The notes under the pieces: model-generated | Told to the model about the DNA's origin: nothing | Database searches by the model: none | Seen by the model: the letters and a program-made list of their open reading frames with translations, nothing else | Position numbers and translations under genes: made by a program | Shown: piece after piece, positions 49,265 through 58,000 of the stretch | Layout: each line of letters opens with the position of its first letter | How positions within the stretch are numbered: position 1 is the first letter of the stretch | Assembly: GCF_036002945.1 (NCBI RefSeq) | Contig: NZ_CP108529.1 | Span: 7,373,001-7,437,000 of the forward strand | DNA length: 64,000 bases | From: Streptomyces sp. NBC_01224 | Lineage (GTDB): Bacteria > Actinomycetota > Actinomycetes > Streptomycetales > Streptomycetaceae | Direction of reading: 5' to 3'

Positions 49265-49711
49265 ATGGACTGGAGTCGCTACCGATTTGTGAGTATCTGG
49301 GACCTGCCAGGCCCACCCGATGCCGTGTACGAGATCCTCGGACGCGCGGATGACTACCCGCGATGGTGGCCACAGATCCGCGAGGTCACCTCGGTCGACG
49401 GTGCCACCGTGACCACCCGCATCCGCTCCTTCCTCCCGTACGAACTCGTCATGACCGTCCGCGAACGCCGCCGCGACCCCGGGGCCAGGGTCCTCGAAGC
49501 GACCCTCAGCGGCGACCTCGACGGCTGGGCCCGGTGGACGGTCACCGCGCACGGCACCGGCAGCCGTGCCACCTACGAGCAGGAGGTCGAGGTGCACAGA
49601 CGGCTGATGCGGCTCCTCGCGGTGCCCGGACGCGCAGTGTTCCGGGCCAACCATGCCCTGATGATGCGTGCCGGACGGCGGGGCCTCACGGCCCGGCTGG
49701 AACGAGTTTGA
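49265..49711 (+). CDS. SRPBCC-family (START-like) lipid/polyketide-binding protein
   Basis: A 148-residue protein of the SRPBCC helix-grip fold. It starts MDWSRYRFVSIWDLPGPPDA, followed by VYEILGRADDYPRWWPQIRE, the typical entry with the conserved Trp pair. Then comes VTTRIRSFLPYELVMTVRER and a long C-terminal helix (HRRLMRLLAVPGRAVFRANH). Such proteins bind hydrophobic ligands or act as cyclases; nothing nearby suggests a polyketide pathway, so the ligand is unknown. It is divergent from the large membrane protein. No Shine-Dalgarno is seen; CAGACT lies five bases before the ATG. Confidence 0.85.
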   Translation: MDWSRYRFVSIWDLPGPPDAVYEILGRADDYPRWWPQIREVTSVDGATVTTRIRSFLPYELVMTVRERRRDPGARVLEATLSGDLDGWARWTVTAHGTGSRATYEQEVEVHRRLMRLLAVPGRAVFRANHALMMRAGRRGLTARLERV

Positions 49712-49750
49712 ACCAGACCCGCCGGGCCCTGTATGGTTCAACCCGTTCCC

Positions 49751-49822
49751 GGGCGATTAGCTCAGTGGGAGAGCGCTTCGTTCACACCGAAGAGGTCACT
49801 GGTTCGAACCCAGTATCGCCCA
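49751..49822 (+). tRNA. tRNA-Val (anticodon CAC), copy 2
   Basis: Identical in body to the copy at 46164-46235, with the same GGGCGAT/ATCGCCC acceptor stem and CAC anticodon. CCA is not encoded. It has its own downstream terminator. Confidence 0.96.
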
Positions 49823-49828
49823 CCCGGA

Positions 49829-49867
49829 AGAGGCCGGTCCGTCAGCAGAATCGACGGACCGGCCTCT
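49829..49867 (+). terminator. Terminator after tRNA-Val copy 2
   Basis: Perfect 15-bp stem (49829-49843 with 49853-49867) and nine-base loop. The stem sequence differs from that after copy 1, so only the tRNA part is duplicated. Confidence 0.88.
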
Positions 49868-49901
49868 GCGTGTCCGGGAAGAGGCTCCGGGGCGTGACCG
49901 A

Positions 49902-50627
49902 TCACGCCGCAGCAGGAAGCTCCGGGCGCAGCGGCCACGCAGGATCCACCGCCTCCGCCGTGCCGTTCTTCGCGAACCACGCCTGCAGGCCGCGCGCCTG
50001 TGCCGCATGCCACACGGCCTGCAAGGTGTGCAGCTCCGCAGGTGTCAGCCGCTCCAGACGGGACGAGAACCGCCGCGCCACCGCCCGTACCAGCTCCAGC
50101 GAGGCCGCCGCATCGGCCGCCGCGTCATGCGCACCGTCCAGCACCACCCCGTACAGCTCGCAGAGATCGGTGAGGGTCCGCCGGCCCTTGCGGTAGCGGT
50201 CCAGATGCTTGTCGAGTACGCGCGGATCCAGCACACACAGCGGTGCGTTCTGCAGATAACCGGCGAGCGACGACGCGCGATGACGCTTCAGCTCCCGGTC
50301 CAGCAGAGTCAGATCGAACGGCGCGTTCATCACGACGAGCGGACGGCCGGCCGCACACTGCTCGGCCAGCGCCCGGGCTATCTCCTCCACCACGGGCGCC
50401 GGCCAGCGGCCGTTGCGCTGAAGATGATCGTCGGTCAGACCATGGATCTCGGTCGCCCCGGCGGGCACCGGCACCCCTGGATTCACCAGCCAGCGAGTGA
50501 CACGCACCCGCCCGCCTGTCGTGTCCTGGACGACCAGGGCGGCCGAAACGATCCGGTCCTCCTCGACGTCCACTCCTGTTGTCTCGGTGTCAAAAGCGGC
50601 CAGCGGCCCCTCATACCAGTGAGTCAT
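49902..50627 (-). CDS. DnaQ-like 3'-5' exonuclease (DEDDh)
   Basis: A 241-residue exonuclease of the DnaQ/epsilon type. Exo I is LAAFDTETTGVDVEEDRIV (Asp, Glu), Exo II lies in VVMNAPFDLTLLDREL and Exo III is LDGAHDAAADAAASL with the catalytic His and Asp. It removes nucleotides from 3' ends and may act in repair or RNA trimming. The ATG at 50627 has GAGGAG seven bases upstream. A C-terminal helical extension of about 50 residues (ELHTLQAVWHAAQARGLQAW) goes beyond the core fold. It is divergent from a DUF4365 gene. Confidence 0.92.
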   Translation of the reverse strand: MTHWYEGPLAAFDTETTGVDVEEDRIVSAALVVQDTTGGRVRVTRWLVNPGVPVPAGATEIHGLTDDHLQRNGRWPAPVVEEIARALAEQCAAGRPLVVMNAPFDLTLLDRELKRHRASSLAGYLQNAPLCVLDPRVLDKHLDRYRKGRRTLTDLCELYGVVLDGAHDAAADAAASLELVRAVARRFSSRLERLTPAELHTLQAVWHAAQARGLQAWFAKNGTAEAVDPAWPLRPELPAAA

Positions 50628-50819
50628 CCCCGAACTCCTCGTGCCCGAACGGCAGATGGCGTGATTCCCCTGCCCGGTTCGGTGATACCCGCACCCTTTG
50701 CCTGATACGCCGTTTGCGGGCCGCCCTGTGCGGTGACAACACAGGTGACGGGAACGGAAGTTGCCCGTCACCCCTGCAACGAAGAACCGATCGGCACAGC
50801 CCGGAAGGCACACGCAGCC

Positions 50820-51386
50820 ATGGCGCTCGCGCAGCCCGAACCGAGCGGGCTGCTGCCCCAGCGGATCGCACCGCTGCGCGGCACACTCGCCACCACCGCC
50901 TGCATGGAGACCCTCCAGGTGGGCTACTTGCACGCCGTCGCGGCCGCGGCGGGGTGCTCCCTGTCACAGCCCTTCCCCGACAACGGCATCGACTGGCACG
51001 TCAGCCACGGCGCCCCGGGTCACACCGTGGACGACGAAGTGACCATAAAGGTGCAGCTCAAATGCACCTACCAGATCCCGCCGCACCCGCCCGGACCGAC
51101 GTTCTCCTTCACGCTCGACAACGCACACCTCGTGAAGCTCGCCCGGACCCCCGTGTCGGTGCACAAGATCCTGGTCGTGATGATCGTGCCGCGCAGCCAG
51201 GACGACTGGCTGCGCGCCGGACACGACCGGCTCGACCTGCGGCACTGCTGCTACTGGACCAACCTGGCCGGCCACGCGGTGACAGGCCGGCACCGGACCA
51301 CCGTGCGGATCCCGACCTCGCGCATATTCGACGACCGGGCGCTCTGCGAGATCATGACCCGCGTAGGGGCGGGAGGGAGACCCTGA
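50820..51386 (+). CDS. DUF4365-like protein, possible PD-(D/E)xK-type nuclease fold
   Basis: A 188-residue protein whose central part matches DUF4365: MGYLHAVAAAAG-like entry (QVGYLHAVAAAAGCSLSQ), then the acidic GIDWHVSHG and the strand VTIKVQLKCTYQ. The spacing of Asp (GID) and Q-x-K (VQLK) is that of degenerate PD-(D/E)xK nuclease sites. The C-terminal half has VHKILVVMIVPRSQDDWL and HCCYWTNLAGH. DUF4365 proteins are often found in accessory or defence settings, but function is not established. GGAAGG is 11 bases before the ATG. It overlaps the next gene by one base (TGATG). Confidence 0.78.
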   Translation: MALAQPEPSGLLPQRIAPLRGTLATTACMETLQVGYLHAVAAAAGCSLSQPFPDNGIDWHVSHGAPGHTVDDEVTIKVQLKCTYQIPPHPPGPTFSFTLDNAHLVKLARTPVSVHKILVVMIVPRSQDDWLRAGHDRLDLRHCCYWTNLAGHAVTGRHRTTVRIPTSRIFDDRALCEIMTRVGAGGRP

Positions 51387-52660
51387 TGCATCGGCCGATG
51401 GACGAGTCCGTCAACGAAGCGATCCCGTCAGCGACACGCCCGCACCCCAGTGAATCCGCGGGACCGTGGCCCATCGCTCCCGAGCCGTTCGGAAACATCC
51501 CCGACCCCGCCCGTATCGACCCCGCGGTCCTCGGCGCCCTGCTCGACCGGCACGGCTGGCACCGCCGCGGCGGGGCGGCGGGACGCTACAGCCGCTGGAC
51601 CCCGCCCGGACCACCGGCCCCGCCCGGCGGCGGTACGAGCCTCCTCGTCCCCGACACCACCGCCTTCCCCGACAGCGAGGACCTCCTCGGCGAGGCGCTG
51701 ACCGCGCTCGCCCGCAGCGCCGCCCCCTCCGCCCGCGAAGTTCTGGTCTCCCTCGCCGTACCCAGCGACGAGATCCGCTGGTGGCGCGAGGTCCCCGAAC
51801 CGGTCGCGGGAGCGGCCGGGGCCGCCAGCTGGACGGGGGCGGAGCAGCTGCACACCGCTGCTCGGCAGATCCTGCTCGCCGGGGCGCTCGCCGTGCGAGG
51901 GCGCACCGGCTACCACGGCGCACGCCACCGCCGCAGGGCCCTGGCAGCCCTCGAAGACATCCTCGTCGGGCCCGCGCCCGGAGGCCGCGATCTCACCGCC
52001 TTCATCCCCGTCGAACCGGGCCGTGCCGTCGCCGTACGGCTCTACCACGCCCTGCACGCCACCCGTGAGGCAGTGGACTACCAGCGGGCCACCGGTGGCG
52101 ATGAAGCCTTCGGCGCCGCGGTCGAGGCAGGCGTCAGCCGGGAACTCACCGAGGCCGTCATCGCGCTGGTCCGGGGCTCGGAAGGGGCCGGGATCGCCCT
52201 GGAATGGGCGCCCGCCGCCGGGACGCCCGAGGGTTGCCCGGCCCGCCCCGAGCCGGTGGAATTCTCCCCGGGCGACCTGCCCGCCCTGCGCCGGGCGGGC
52301 GCCCGCTACCTCCAGGACGAACCCGCCGTGACGGTACGGATCACCGGCGCCGTCGTCCGGCTGCGCCGCTCGGGACCGCGTGGCGCCGGGATCGTACGGC
52401 TGCGGGTGCTGGCCGGCGCCGAGGTGCCGCACGTACGGCTGGAGCTGGACGAGGAGGCGTACCGGATCGCCGGCCACGCCCACCTGGTGGGACTGCCGAT
52501 CCGGGTGGAGGGCAGGCTGGAGAGCCGCGGCGGCTTCCGGCGGCTGACCCGGACCTCGCAGGTCGTGCCCGTGCAGGTGGACGAGGCGGAACGGGACCGG
52601 CTGATGAAGTCGCTCCAGGAGAACGTCGACTATTTCGAGGAGGCGTGCACCGGCGAATAA
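51386..52660 (+). CDS. Unrecognised 424-residue protein coupled to the DUF4365 gene
   Basis: The N-terminal 60 residues are Pro-rich, then there is an alpha/beta stretch with LARSAAPSAREVLVSLAVPS and a helical middle (about 150-290). The last 120 residues are beta-rich (VTVRITGAVVRLRRSGPRG, VRLELDEEAYRIAGHAHL, PIRVEGRLESRGGFRRL), which could be an OB-like or SH3-like domain. I know no family match. Its ATG at 51386 overlaps the DUF4365 stop, so the two proteins are made together and may work together. GGGAGGGAGA provides a ribosome site. Confidence 0.75.
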   Translation: MHRPMDESVNEAIPSATRPHPSESAGPWPIAPEPFGNIPDPARIDPAVLGALLDRHGWHRRGGAAGRYSRWTPPGPPAPPGGGTSLLVPDTTAFPDSEDLLGEALTALARSAAPSAREVLVSLAVPSDEIRWWREVPEPVAGAAGAASWTGAEQLHTAARQILLAGALAVRGRTGYHGARHRRRALAALEDILVGPAPGGRDLTAFIPVEPGRAVAVRLYHALHATREAVDYQRATGGDEAFGAAVEAGVSRELTEAVIALVRGSEGAGIALEWAPAAGTPEGCPARPEPVEFSPGDLPALRRAGARYLQDEPAVTVRITGAVVRLRRSGPRGAGIVRLRVLAGAEVPHVRLELDEEAYRIAGHAHLVGLPIRVEGRLESRGGFRRLTRTSQVVPVQVDEAERDRLMKSLQENVDYFEEACTGE

Positions 52661-52798
52661 GGGGCGCAGGGGGCAGGCTGCGGGCAAGAGGCGGCCCTTC
52701 GCGCTCAACCGTTTCGCAGAGGGGGCCCACGGCTCGGTACGATTCGTATCGCACGTGCACCACGAATGCGTGCGTACCCCCTGAGTCAGGAGAGACCG

Positions 52799-54784
52799 GT
52801 GTCAGACGTCCGTGTGATCATCCAACGCGATTCCGAGCGGGAAGAGCGCGTGGTGACGACGGGCACTACGGCAGCCGAGCTCTTCCCCGGCGAACGCACC
52901 GTTGTCGCTGCCCGGGTCGCCGGTGAGCTGAAGGACCTCGCGTACGTCGTCGCCGACGGCGAGGTCGTCGAGCCCGTCGAGATCTCCTCCGAGGACGGCC
53001 TCAACATCCTCCGGCACTCCACCGCGCACGTCATGGCGCAGGCCGTGCAGGAGCTCTTCCCCGAGGCCAAGCTGGGCATCGGTCCGCCGGTCAAGGACGG
53101 CTTCTACTACGACTTCGACGTCGAGAAGCCGTTCACTCCCGAGGACCTCAAGGCCGTCGAGAAGAAGATGCAGGAGATCCAGAAGCGGGGGCAGAAGTTC
53201 TCCCGCCGGGTCGTGACGGACGAGGCAGCCCGCGAGGAGCTGGCCGGCGAGCCGTACAAGCTGGAGCTCATCGGCATCAAGGGCTCCGACTCCGTCGAGA
53301 ACGCCGGCGACGGCGCGGATGTCGAGGTGGGCGGCGGCGAGCTGACCATCTACGACAACCTCGACCCGAAGACCGGCGACCTGTGCTGGAAGGACCTCTG
53401 CCGTGGTCCGCACCTGCCCACCACCCGGAACATCCCGGCGTTCAAGCTGATGCGGAACGCCGCGGCGTACTGGCGGGGCAGCGAGAAGAACCCCATGCTG
53501 CAGCGCATCTACGGCACGGCGTGGCCCACCAAGGACGAGCTCAAGGCGCACCTGGAGTTCCTGGAGGAGGCCGCCAAGCGCGACCACCGCAAGCTCGGCA
53601 ACGAGCTGGACCTCTTCTCCTTCCCGGACGAGATCGGCCCCGGTCTCGCGGTCTTCCACCCCAAGGGCGGCATCATCCGCCGCGCCATGGAGGACTACTC
53701 GCGCCGGCGCCACGAGGAGGAGGGCTACGAGTTCGTCTACTCGCCGCACGCCACCAAGGGCAAGCTCTTCGAGAAGTCCGGCCACCTGGACTGGTACGCC
53801 GAAGGCATGTACCCGCCCATGCAGCTCGACGACGGGGTGGACTACTACCTCAAGCCGATGAACTGCCCGATGCACAACCTGATCTTCGATGCGCGTGGGC
53901 GTTCCTACCGTGAACTGCCGCTGCGCCTCTTCGAGTTCGGCACGGTGTACCGGTACGAGAAGTCCGGCGTCGTGCACGGCCTGACCCGCTCGCGCGGCTT
54001 CACGCAGGACGACGCGCACATCTACTGCACCAAGGAGCAGATGGCGGAGGAGCTCGACCGGACGCTCACCTTCGTTCTCAACCTGCTCCGCGACTACGGT
54101 CTGACCGACTTCTACCTGGAGCTCTCCACCAAGGACCCGGAGAAGTTCGTCGGCTCGGACGAGGTCTGGGAAGAGGCCACCGAGACGCTGCGACAGGTCG
54201 CCGAGAAGCAGGGGCTGCCCCTGGTCCCGGACCCGGGCGGCGCCGCGTTCTACGGCCCGAAGATCTCGGTGCAGTGCAAGGACGCCATCGGCCGCACCTG
54301 GCAGATGTCGACCGTGCAGCTCGACTTCAACCTGCCGGAGCGCTTCGACCTGGAGTACACCGGCCCCGACGGCACCAAGCAGCGCCCGGTCATGATCCAC
54401 CGCGCCCTGTTCGGTTCCATCGAGCGCTTCTTCGCGGTGCTTCTCGAGCACTACGCGGGTGCGTTCCCGGTGTGGCTGGCCCCGGTCCAGGCGGTCGGCA
54501 TCCCGATCGGCGACGCGCACATTCCGTACCTCCAGGAGTTCGCGGCCAAGGCCCGGAAGAAGGGCCTGCGGGTCGAGGTGGACGCCTCGTCCGACCGGAT
54601 GCAGAAGAAGATCCGGAACCAGCAGAAGGCCAAGGTGCCCTTCATGATCATCGCGGGTGATGAGGACATGGCCAACAGCGCCGTCTCCTTCCGCTACCGC
54701 GACGGATCGCAGGAGAACGGCATCCCCGTCGAGGACGCCATCGCCAAGATCCAGAAGGCCGTCGAGGACCGCGTCCAGGTCTGA
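52799..54784 (+). CDS. thrS: Threonyl-tRNA synthetase
   Basis: A 661-residue class-II aminoacyl-tRNA synthetase that charges tRNA-Thr. Domains in order: TGS (about 1-62), the editing domain with HSTAHVMAQAV near 76 and the distal DLCRGPHLP, the catalytic core with motif 1 region, the zinc-binding MNCPMHNLIF and motif 2 LFEFGTVYRYEKSGVVHGL, motif 3 near HRALFGSIERF, and the anticodon-binding domain (about 560-655). The GTG at 52799 has AGGAGA five bases upstream. I see no T-box in the 138-base leader. Confidence 0.97.
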   Translation: MSDVRVIIQRDSEREERVVTTGTTAAELFPGERTVVAARVAGELKDLAYVVADGEVVEPVEISSEDGLNILRHSTAHVMAQAVQELFPEAKLGIGPPVKDGFYYDFDVEKPFTPEDLKAVEKKMQEIQKRGQKFSRRVVTDEAAREELAGEPYKLELIGIKGSDSVENAGDGADVEVGGGELTIYDNLDPKTGDLCWKDLCRGPHLPTTRNIPAFKLMRNAAAYWRGSEKNPMLQRIYGTAWPTKDELKAHLEFLEEAAKRDHRKLGNELDLFSFPDEIGPGLAVFHPKGGIIRRAMEDYSRRRHEEEGYEFVYSPHATKGKLFEKSGHLDWYAEGMYPPMQLDDGVDYYLKPMNCPMHNLIFDARGRSYRELPLRLFEFGTVYRYEKSGVVHGLTRSRGFTQDDAHIYCTKEQMAEELDRTLTFVLNLLRDYGLTDFYLELSTKDPEKFVGSDEVWEEATETLRQVAEKQGLPLVPDPGGAAFYGPKISVQCKDAIGRTWQMSTVQLDFNLPERFDLEYTGPDGTKQRPVMIHRALFGSIERFFAVLLEHYAGAFPVWLAPVQAVGIPIGDAHIPYLQEFAAKARKKGLRVEVDASSDRMQKKIRNQQKAKVPFMIIAGDEDMANSAVSFRYRDGSQENGIPVEDAIAKIQKAVEDRVQV

Positions 54785-54797
54785 CAGGCACGGAGCG

Positions 54798-54836
54798 AGA
54801 GGCCCCCGGAGAGCTACCTGCCCCCCGGGGGCCTCT
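54798..54836. terminator. Bidirectional terminator shared by thrS and the channel gene
   Basis: Perfect 12-bp stem (54798-54809 with 54825-54836) and a 15-base loop. The stop codon of the converging channel gene (54814-54816) lies in the loop, so the right arm codes for the channel's last residues. Confidence 0.8.
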
Positions 54837-55491
54837 TCTCGTCCTCCCGTGTGAACACCTGCAACAGCCACGACGAGAACGAACCCGTCACCGCCCCCAG
54901 CAGCGCCAGCCCGCAGGCCATCAGGCCCGACGCCACGACTCGGCCGCCTGTCGTGACCGGCACCGTATCCCCGTACCCCACCGTCGTGAGCGTCTCGCAC
55001 GCCCACCACACCGCGTCGCCGAAGGTACGGATCGAAGCCCCCTTCGCAGTGTGTTCCTGGTGGTAGACGGCGAGCGCGGCGGAGAAGCCGAGCAGCAGAG
55101 CGGTCGCGCCGGCATACGCGATCACGCGGGCGTACAGGCTCAGCCGTGGCTTCTCCCTGCGCTGCTGGACCGCGGTGTAGACCCGGATCAGGCGCAGCGG
55201 CCGCAGCAGGGGAAGCAGCAGGACGACCGTGTCCAGCCAGTGCACACGGATGAAGCGGTGGCCGAGGCCGCTGAGACGGAGCCGTACGACGTAGTCCGCG
55301 GCGAAGACCAGCCAGGTGGCGCCGACCAGGGCGAGAGCGAGGCGGCGCCAGGGCTCGGCGTCGTGGGGGGCGAGGACGCGGACCGCGTAGCCGAGCAGGA
55401 AGAGCAGCGAGGCGCCGAAGAGCGGCACTTCTGTGCGCTGCTCCCAGCGCCTGAAACGAAGAGGGGTGGAGTCCGCGGGCTGGTCGCTCAT
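54814..55491 (-). CDS. Voltage-gated-type potassium channel
   Basis: A 225-residue membrane protein with the potassium-selectivity filter TLTTVGYGDTVPVT (filter T170-D175). Before it come about four hydrophobic segments (22-40, 50-70, 84-98, 122-142), including an S4-like Arg-rich segment (LLRPLRLIRVYTAVQQRR), and after it the pore-lining helix 186-210. This is the six-helix voltage-sensor-plus-pore layout in compact form. The gating signal is unknown. It is convergent with thrS and sits between thrS and the HIT gene, splitting a conserved cluster. Confidence 0.9.
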   Translation of the reverse strand: MSDQPADSTPLRFRRWEQRTEVPLFGASLLFLLGYAVRVLAPHDAEPWRRLALALVGATWLVFAADYVVRLRLSGLGHRFIRVHWLDTVVLLLPLLRPLRLIRVYTAVQQRREKPRLSLYARVIAYAGATALLLGFSAALAVYHQEHTAKGASIRTFGDAVWWACETLTTVGYGDTVPVTTGGRVVASGLMACGLALLGAVTGSFSSWLLQVFTREDEKRPPGGR

Positions 55492-55556
55492 CGCCTCAGC
55501 ATCGCCGTGGGCCGACGGGTGCGGCCCCGGCGACACGCTGCCCGGGAGCGAAGCAA

Positions 55557-55562
55557 TATGCT
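55557..55562 (+). promoter_or_regulatory. -10 box for the HIT gene
   Basis: TATGCT ends seven bases before the ATG at 55570, the layout of a leaderless transcript. Confidence 0.5.
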
Positions 55563-55569
55563 GATCGGC

Positions 55570-56118
55570 ATGACGAGTGAGCCGGAGCAGCAGATCGGAG
55601 TGGGGACGCCCGACGCGTTCCAGCGCCTGTGGACGCCCCACCGGATGGCGTACATCCAGGGCGAGAACAAGCCGACCGGTCCGGAGGCCGGCGACGGCTG
55701 TCCGTTCTGTGCGATCCCGGCGAAATCGGATGAGGACGGACTCGTCGTCGCGCGCGGCGAGAACGTGTACGCCGTGCTGAATCTGTATCCGTACAACGGC
55801 GGGCATCTGATGGTGGTGCCGTACCGGCATGTCGCCGACTACACGGAGCTGGACGGTCCGGAGACCATGGAGCTGGCCGATTTCACCAAGCGGGCGATGG
55901 CGGCTCTGCGGGTGGCGTCGGGGGCCCACGGGTTCAATATCGGTATGAACCAGGGCTCGGTGGCGGGGGCCGGTATCGCGGCCCATCTGCATCAGCATCT
56001 GGTGCCGCGCTGGGGTGGTGACACCAACTTCATGCCGGTGGTCGGGCATACGAAGGTGCTGCCGCAGTTGCTCGCCGATACGCGCAAGATGCTTGCCGAC
56101 GCCTGGCCGGTCGCCTGA
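55570..56118 (+). CDS. HIT-family nucleotide hydrolase/transferase
   Basis: A 182-residue histidine-triad protein that cleaves nucleotide phosphoanhydrides or phosphoramidates. The triad is HLHQHLVPRWGGDTNF, and a probable zinc site begins with CPFCAI. YAVLNLYPYNGGHLMVVPYRH completes the fold. The size and position between thrS and pgsA match the mycobacterial HIT protein of the same cluster, a diadenosine-tetraphosphate phosphorylase-like enzyme, but the substrate here is not proven. The start could be ATG 55558 (with GGGAG nine bases upstream) or ATG 55570 (leaderless). Confidence 0.92.
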   Translation: MTSEPEQQIGVGTPDAFQRLWTPHRMAYIQGENKPTGPEAGDGCPFCAIPAKSDEDGLVVARGENVYAVLNLYPYNGGHLMVVPYRHVADYTELDGPETMELADFTKRAMAALRVASGAHGFNIGMNQGSVAGAGIAAHLHQHLVPRWGGDTNFMPVVGHTKVLPQLLADTRKMLADAWPVA

Positions 56119-56182
56119 TCCGAGCTGTTGCCTCTGCGCGGGCGCCCCGGTCTCTGCTTCTGCCGGGGCGCCCTGCGCATGT

Positions 56183-57853
56183 CTATGCGTCGTACAGGTC
56201 GGCCTTGCGCGGGGTCGGGTCCTGTACCAGTCCGCTCAGTATCATCGAGCGGTTGTCGAAGCGTTCGGTGTCGACGCCGTTCTCCTCCAGGACGCGCAGG
56301 GCGGCACTGTGCACGGCGCGCAGGACGGGGGTGGCGGCGCGCATCGCGTCGTCGGCCATGAAGCGGTGGCGCCATGGCTTCTCGGCCCAGGCGTGGCGCA
56401 GGCCGAACGGCTCGGGCAGGGCGATCTTGCCGCCCAGGTAGTCGAGGAGCGGCGGGTACCAGGTGAAGGGGGCGCGCAGGGCGAGGCGGACGACTTCGCG
56501 GGGTTCGACCAGTGCGAGGGTGATGTCGCGGGTCTCCCAGAAGCGGACGGTCTTGTTGACCGTCTTGGTCTTGGCCGCCGGCTTGCTGGTGAAGAGCGAG
56601 TGGACCGGGCCGAGCGCGTGTCCGGTGACTTCGATGCGCAGGGTTTCGTAGAGCACCGTGACCGTGATCATCATCGTGATGACCAACTGGCCGTCCCAGA
56701 GCGTGAACTGGACGCCCAGATAGTGCCGGTCGCCGCCGCCGAACTGCTGGTGGTTGCAGATCCGCTGTATTTCGTGCGGCTTGACCTGGAAGGTGGCGAC
56801 GTCCTCACCGTCGGGCCTGGAGACCGCGTCGGCGTTCTCGCCGACGGGTGACACGATCCAGTGGGTGACCGACGGGGTGGGGAATCCACCGGTGTTCAGC
56901 GGGCCGCGCTCCAGCACCTTGAGCTGGTCGTGGATGACCCGTATCAGGTCCCAACTGCGGAACTGGTGGAATTCCTTGCCGGGTTCCTTGGAGACGAGTT
57001 GTTCGGCGAGCTGCCAGCTGCCCCAGCGGGTTCCCATGCCGAGGATTCCCTTGGGGCCCGCGTAGAAGACCGAGTTGGACTGCTGCTCGGCGGAGAGTTT
57101 CTCCAGGCCCTGGCGGAGCGCCTCGCGGGAGGTCTCGTTCGGGTTCTTGGGTACGGCCTCGGGGATCTTGGCGATGACGCCGCCGCCGGAGAGCAGTCCT
57201 TCCCAGCGGGCGCGCATGTCCTTGGCGGAGGACTCTGCGATCCGTTTGGCGATGAGCCAGCCGATGACGGGAGCGACGATCATTGCCCGTACGTAGAGTG
57301 CGGGGAATCCGGTGAGCGGCAGCTTGATCAGGAAGAACAGGGCCACGATGCCGATGATCGGGAGCAGGGCGTTGCCCACGGCGGCGAGGGCCTTGTCCTT
57401 GGTCTTGCCGAGCGAGTCGCGCAGTCGGAAGGCGATGACCCACAGGAGCATTCCGGGCAGGAAGAGAAAGCCGAACAAGGTGGTGACGGCGGTCAGTCTG
57501 GTGTCGCGCGCCCTGCGCAGACGGGTCGCGGACAGGCAGTGCTCGACGACGGTCTGCGGGTCGGTTCCGAAGGACTGGATGAGGGCCTTCCGGGCGCCGC
57601 CCAGCATGCGTTCCTGGACGGCGCGGGAGAACGCCTCGCCGAGGTTGGGCTTGAAGTAGTCGGACTTGAAGAGCTTGGAACCGCCCGCCTTCACTTCGGA
57701 CTTGTGCCACTCGCTGTTGGCTTCAAGGATCTTCTCCACCGGGCTGTCGCGGTACGCGGCGGAGGCGAGGGCGTTCGTCGCCACCGCCTGTGAGCCTGCG
57801 CCCTGGAGCGGGATCTGCGCTCCGGGAGAGAAATCGAATCCGTCGTTGGCCAC
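56183..57853 (-). CDS. Large membrane-associated protein of unknown function
   Basis: A 556-residue protein. The N-terminal 110 residues are soluble (ANDGFDFSPGAQIPLQGAG). Two or three transmembrane segments lie at about 125-150 (LFGFLFLPGMLLWVIAF) and 165-210 (IIGIVALFFLIKLPL and VIGWLIA). The large C-terminal part is soluble with HYLGVQFTLWDGQLVITMMI and a conserved-looking RFWETRDITLALVEPREVVR. No enzymatic motif is recognised. The GTG at 57853 follows GGGGG. It is reverse-oriented beside the EF-G-like gene; the 147 bases between hold no terminator that I can see. Confidence 0.72.
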   Translation of the reverse strand: MANDGFDFSPGAQIPLQGAGSQAVATNALASAAYRDSPVEKILEANSEWHKSEVKAGGSKLFKSDYFKPNLGEAFSRAVQERMLGGARKALIQSFGTDPQTVVEHCLSATRLRRARDTRLTAVTTLFGFLFLPGMLLWVIAFRLRDSLGKTKDKALAAVGNALLPIIGIVALFFLIKLPLTGFPALYVRAMIVAPVIGWLIAKRIAESSAKDMRARWEGLLSGGGVIAKIPEAVPKNPNETSREALRQGLEKLSAEQQSNSVFYAGPKGILGMGTRWGSWQLAEQLVSKEPGKEFHQFRSWDLIRVIHDQLKVLERGPLNTGGFPTPSVTHWIVSPVGENADAVSRPDGEDVATFQVKPHEIQRICNHQQFGGGDRHYLGVQFTLWDGQLVITMMITVTVLYETLRIEVTGHALGPVHSLFTSKPAAKTKTVNKTVRFWETRDITLALVEPREVVRLALRAPFTWYPPLLDYLGGKIALPEPFGLRHAWAEKPWRHRFMADDAMRAATPVLRAVHSAALRVLEENGVDTERFDNRSMILSGLVQDPTPRKADLYDA

Positions 57854-58000
57854 TGTCGCCCCCACTCGCCGCCAAGGAACTGCTCCTGCGGCTGTTTCCC
57901 AACTGCCGTGCCCGGCACACCTTCTGAGCTGGGACCACAGCGTATCGTCCGGATCAATACGCCGCCCGCCTCTGTGGACAAGGGCGGGCGGCACAGTCGA

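Noticed and set aside
47391..49292. Long plus-strand frames opposite the large membrane protein
   Set aside because: The translations are Arg/His/Thr/Pro-rich nonsense, while the reverse frame shows regular transmembrane helices.
52661..52798. T-box leader before thrS
   Set aside because: No T-box consensus or specifier-loop structure is visible, and the leader is short.
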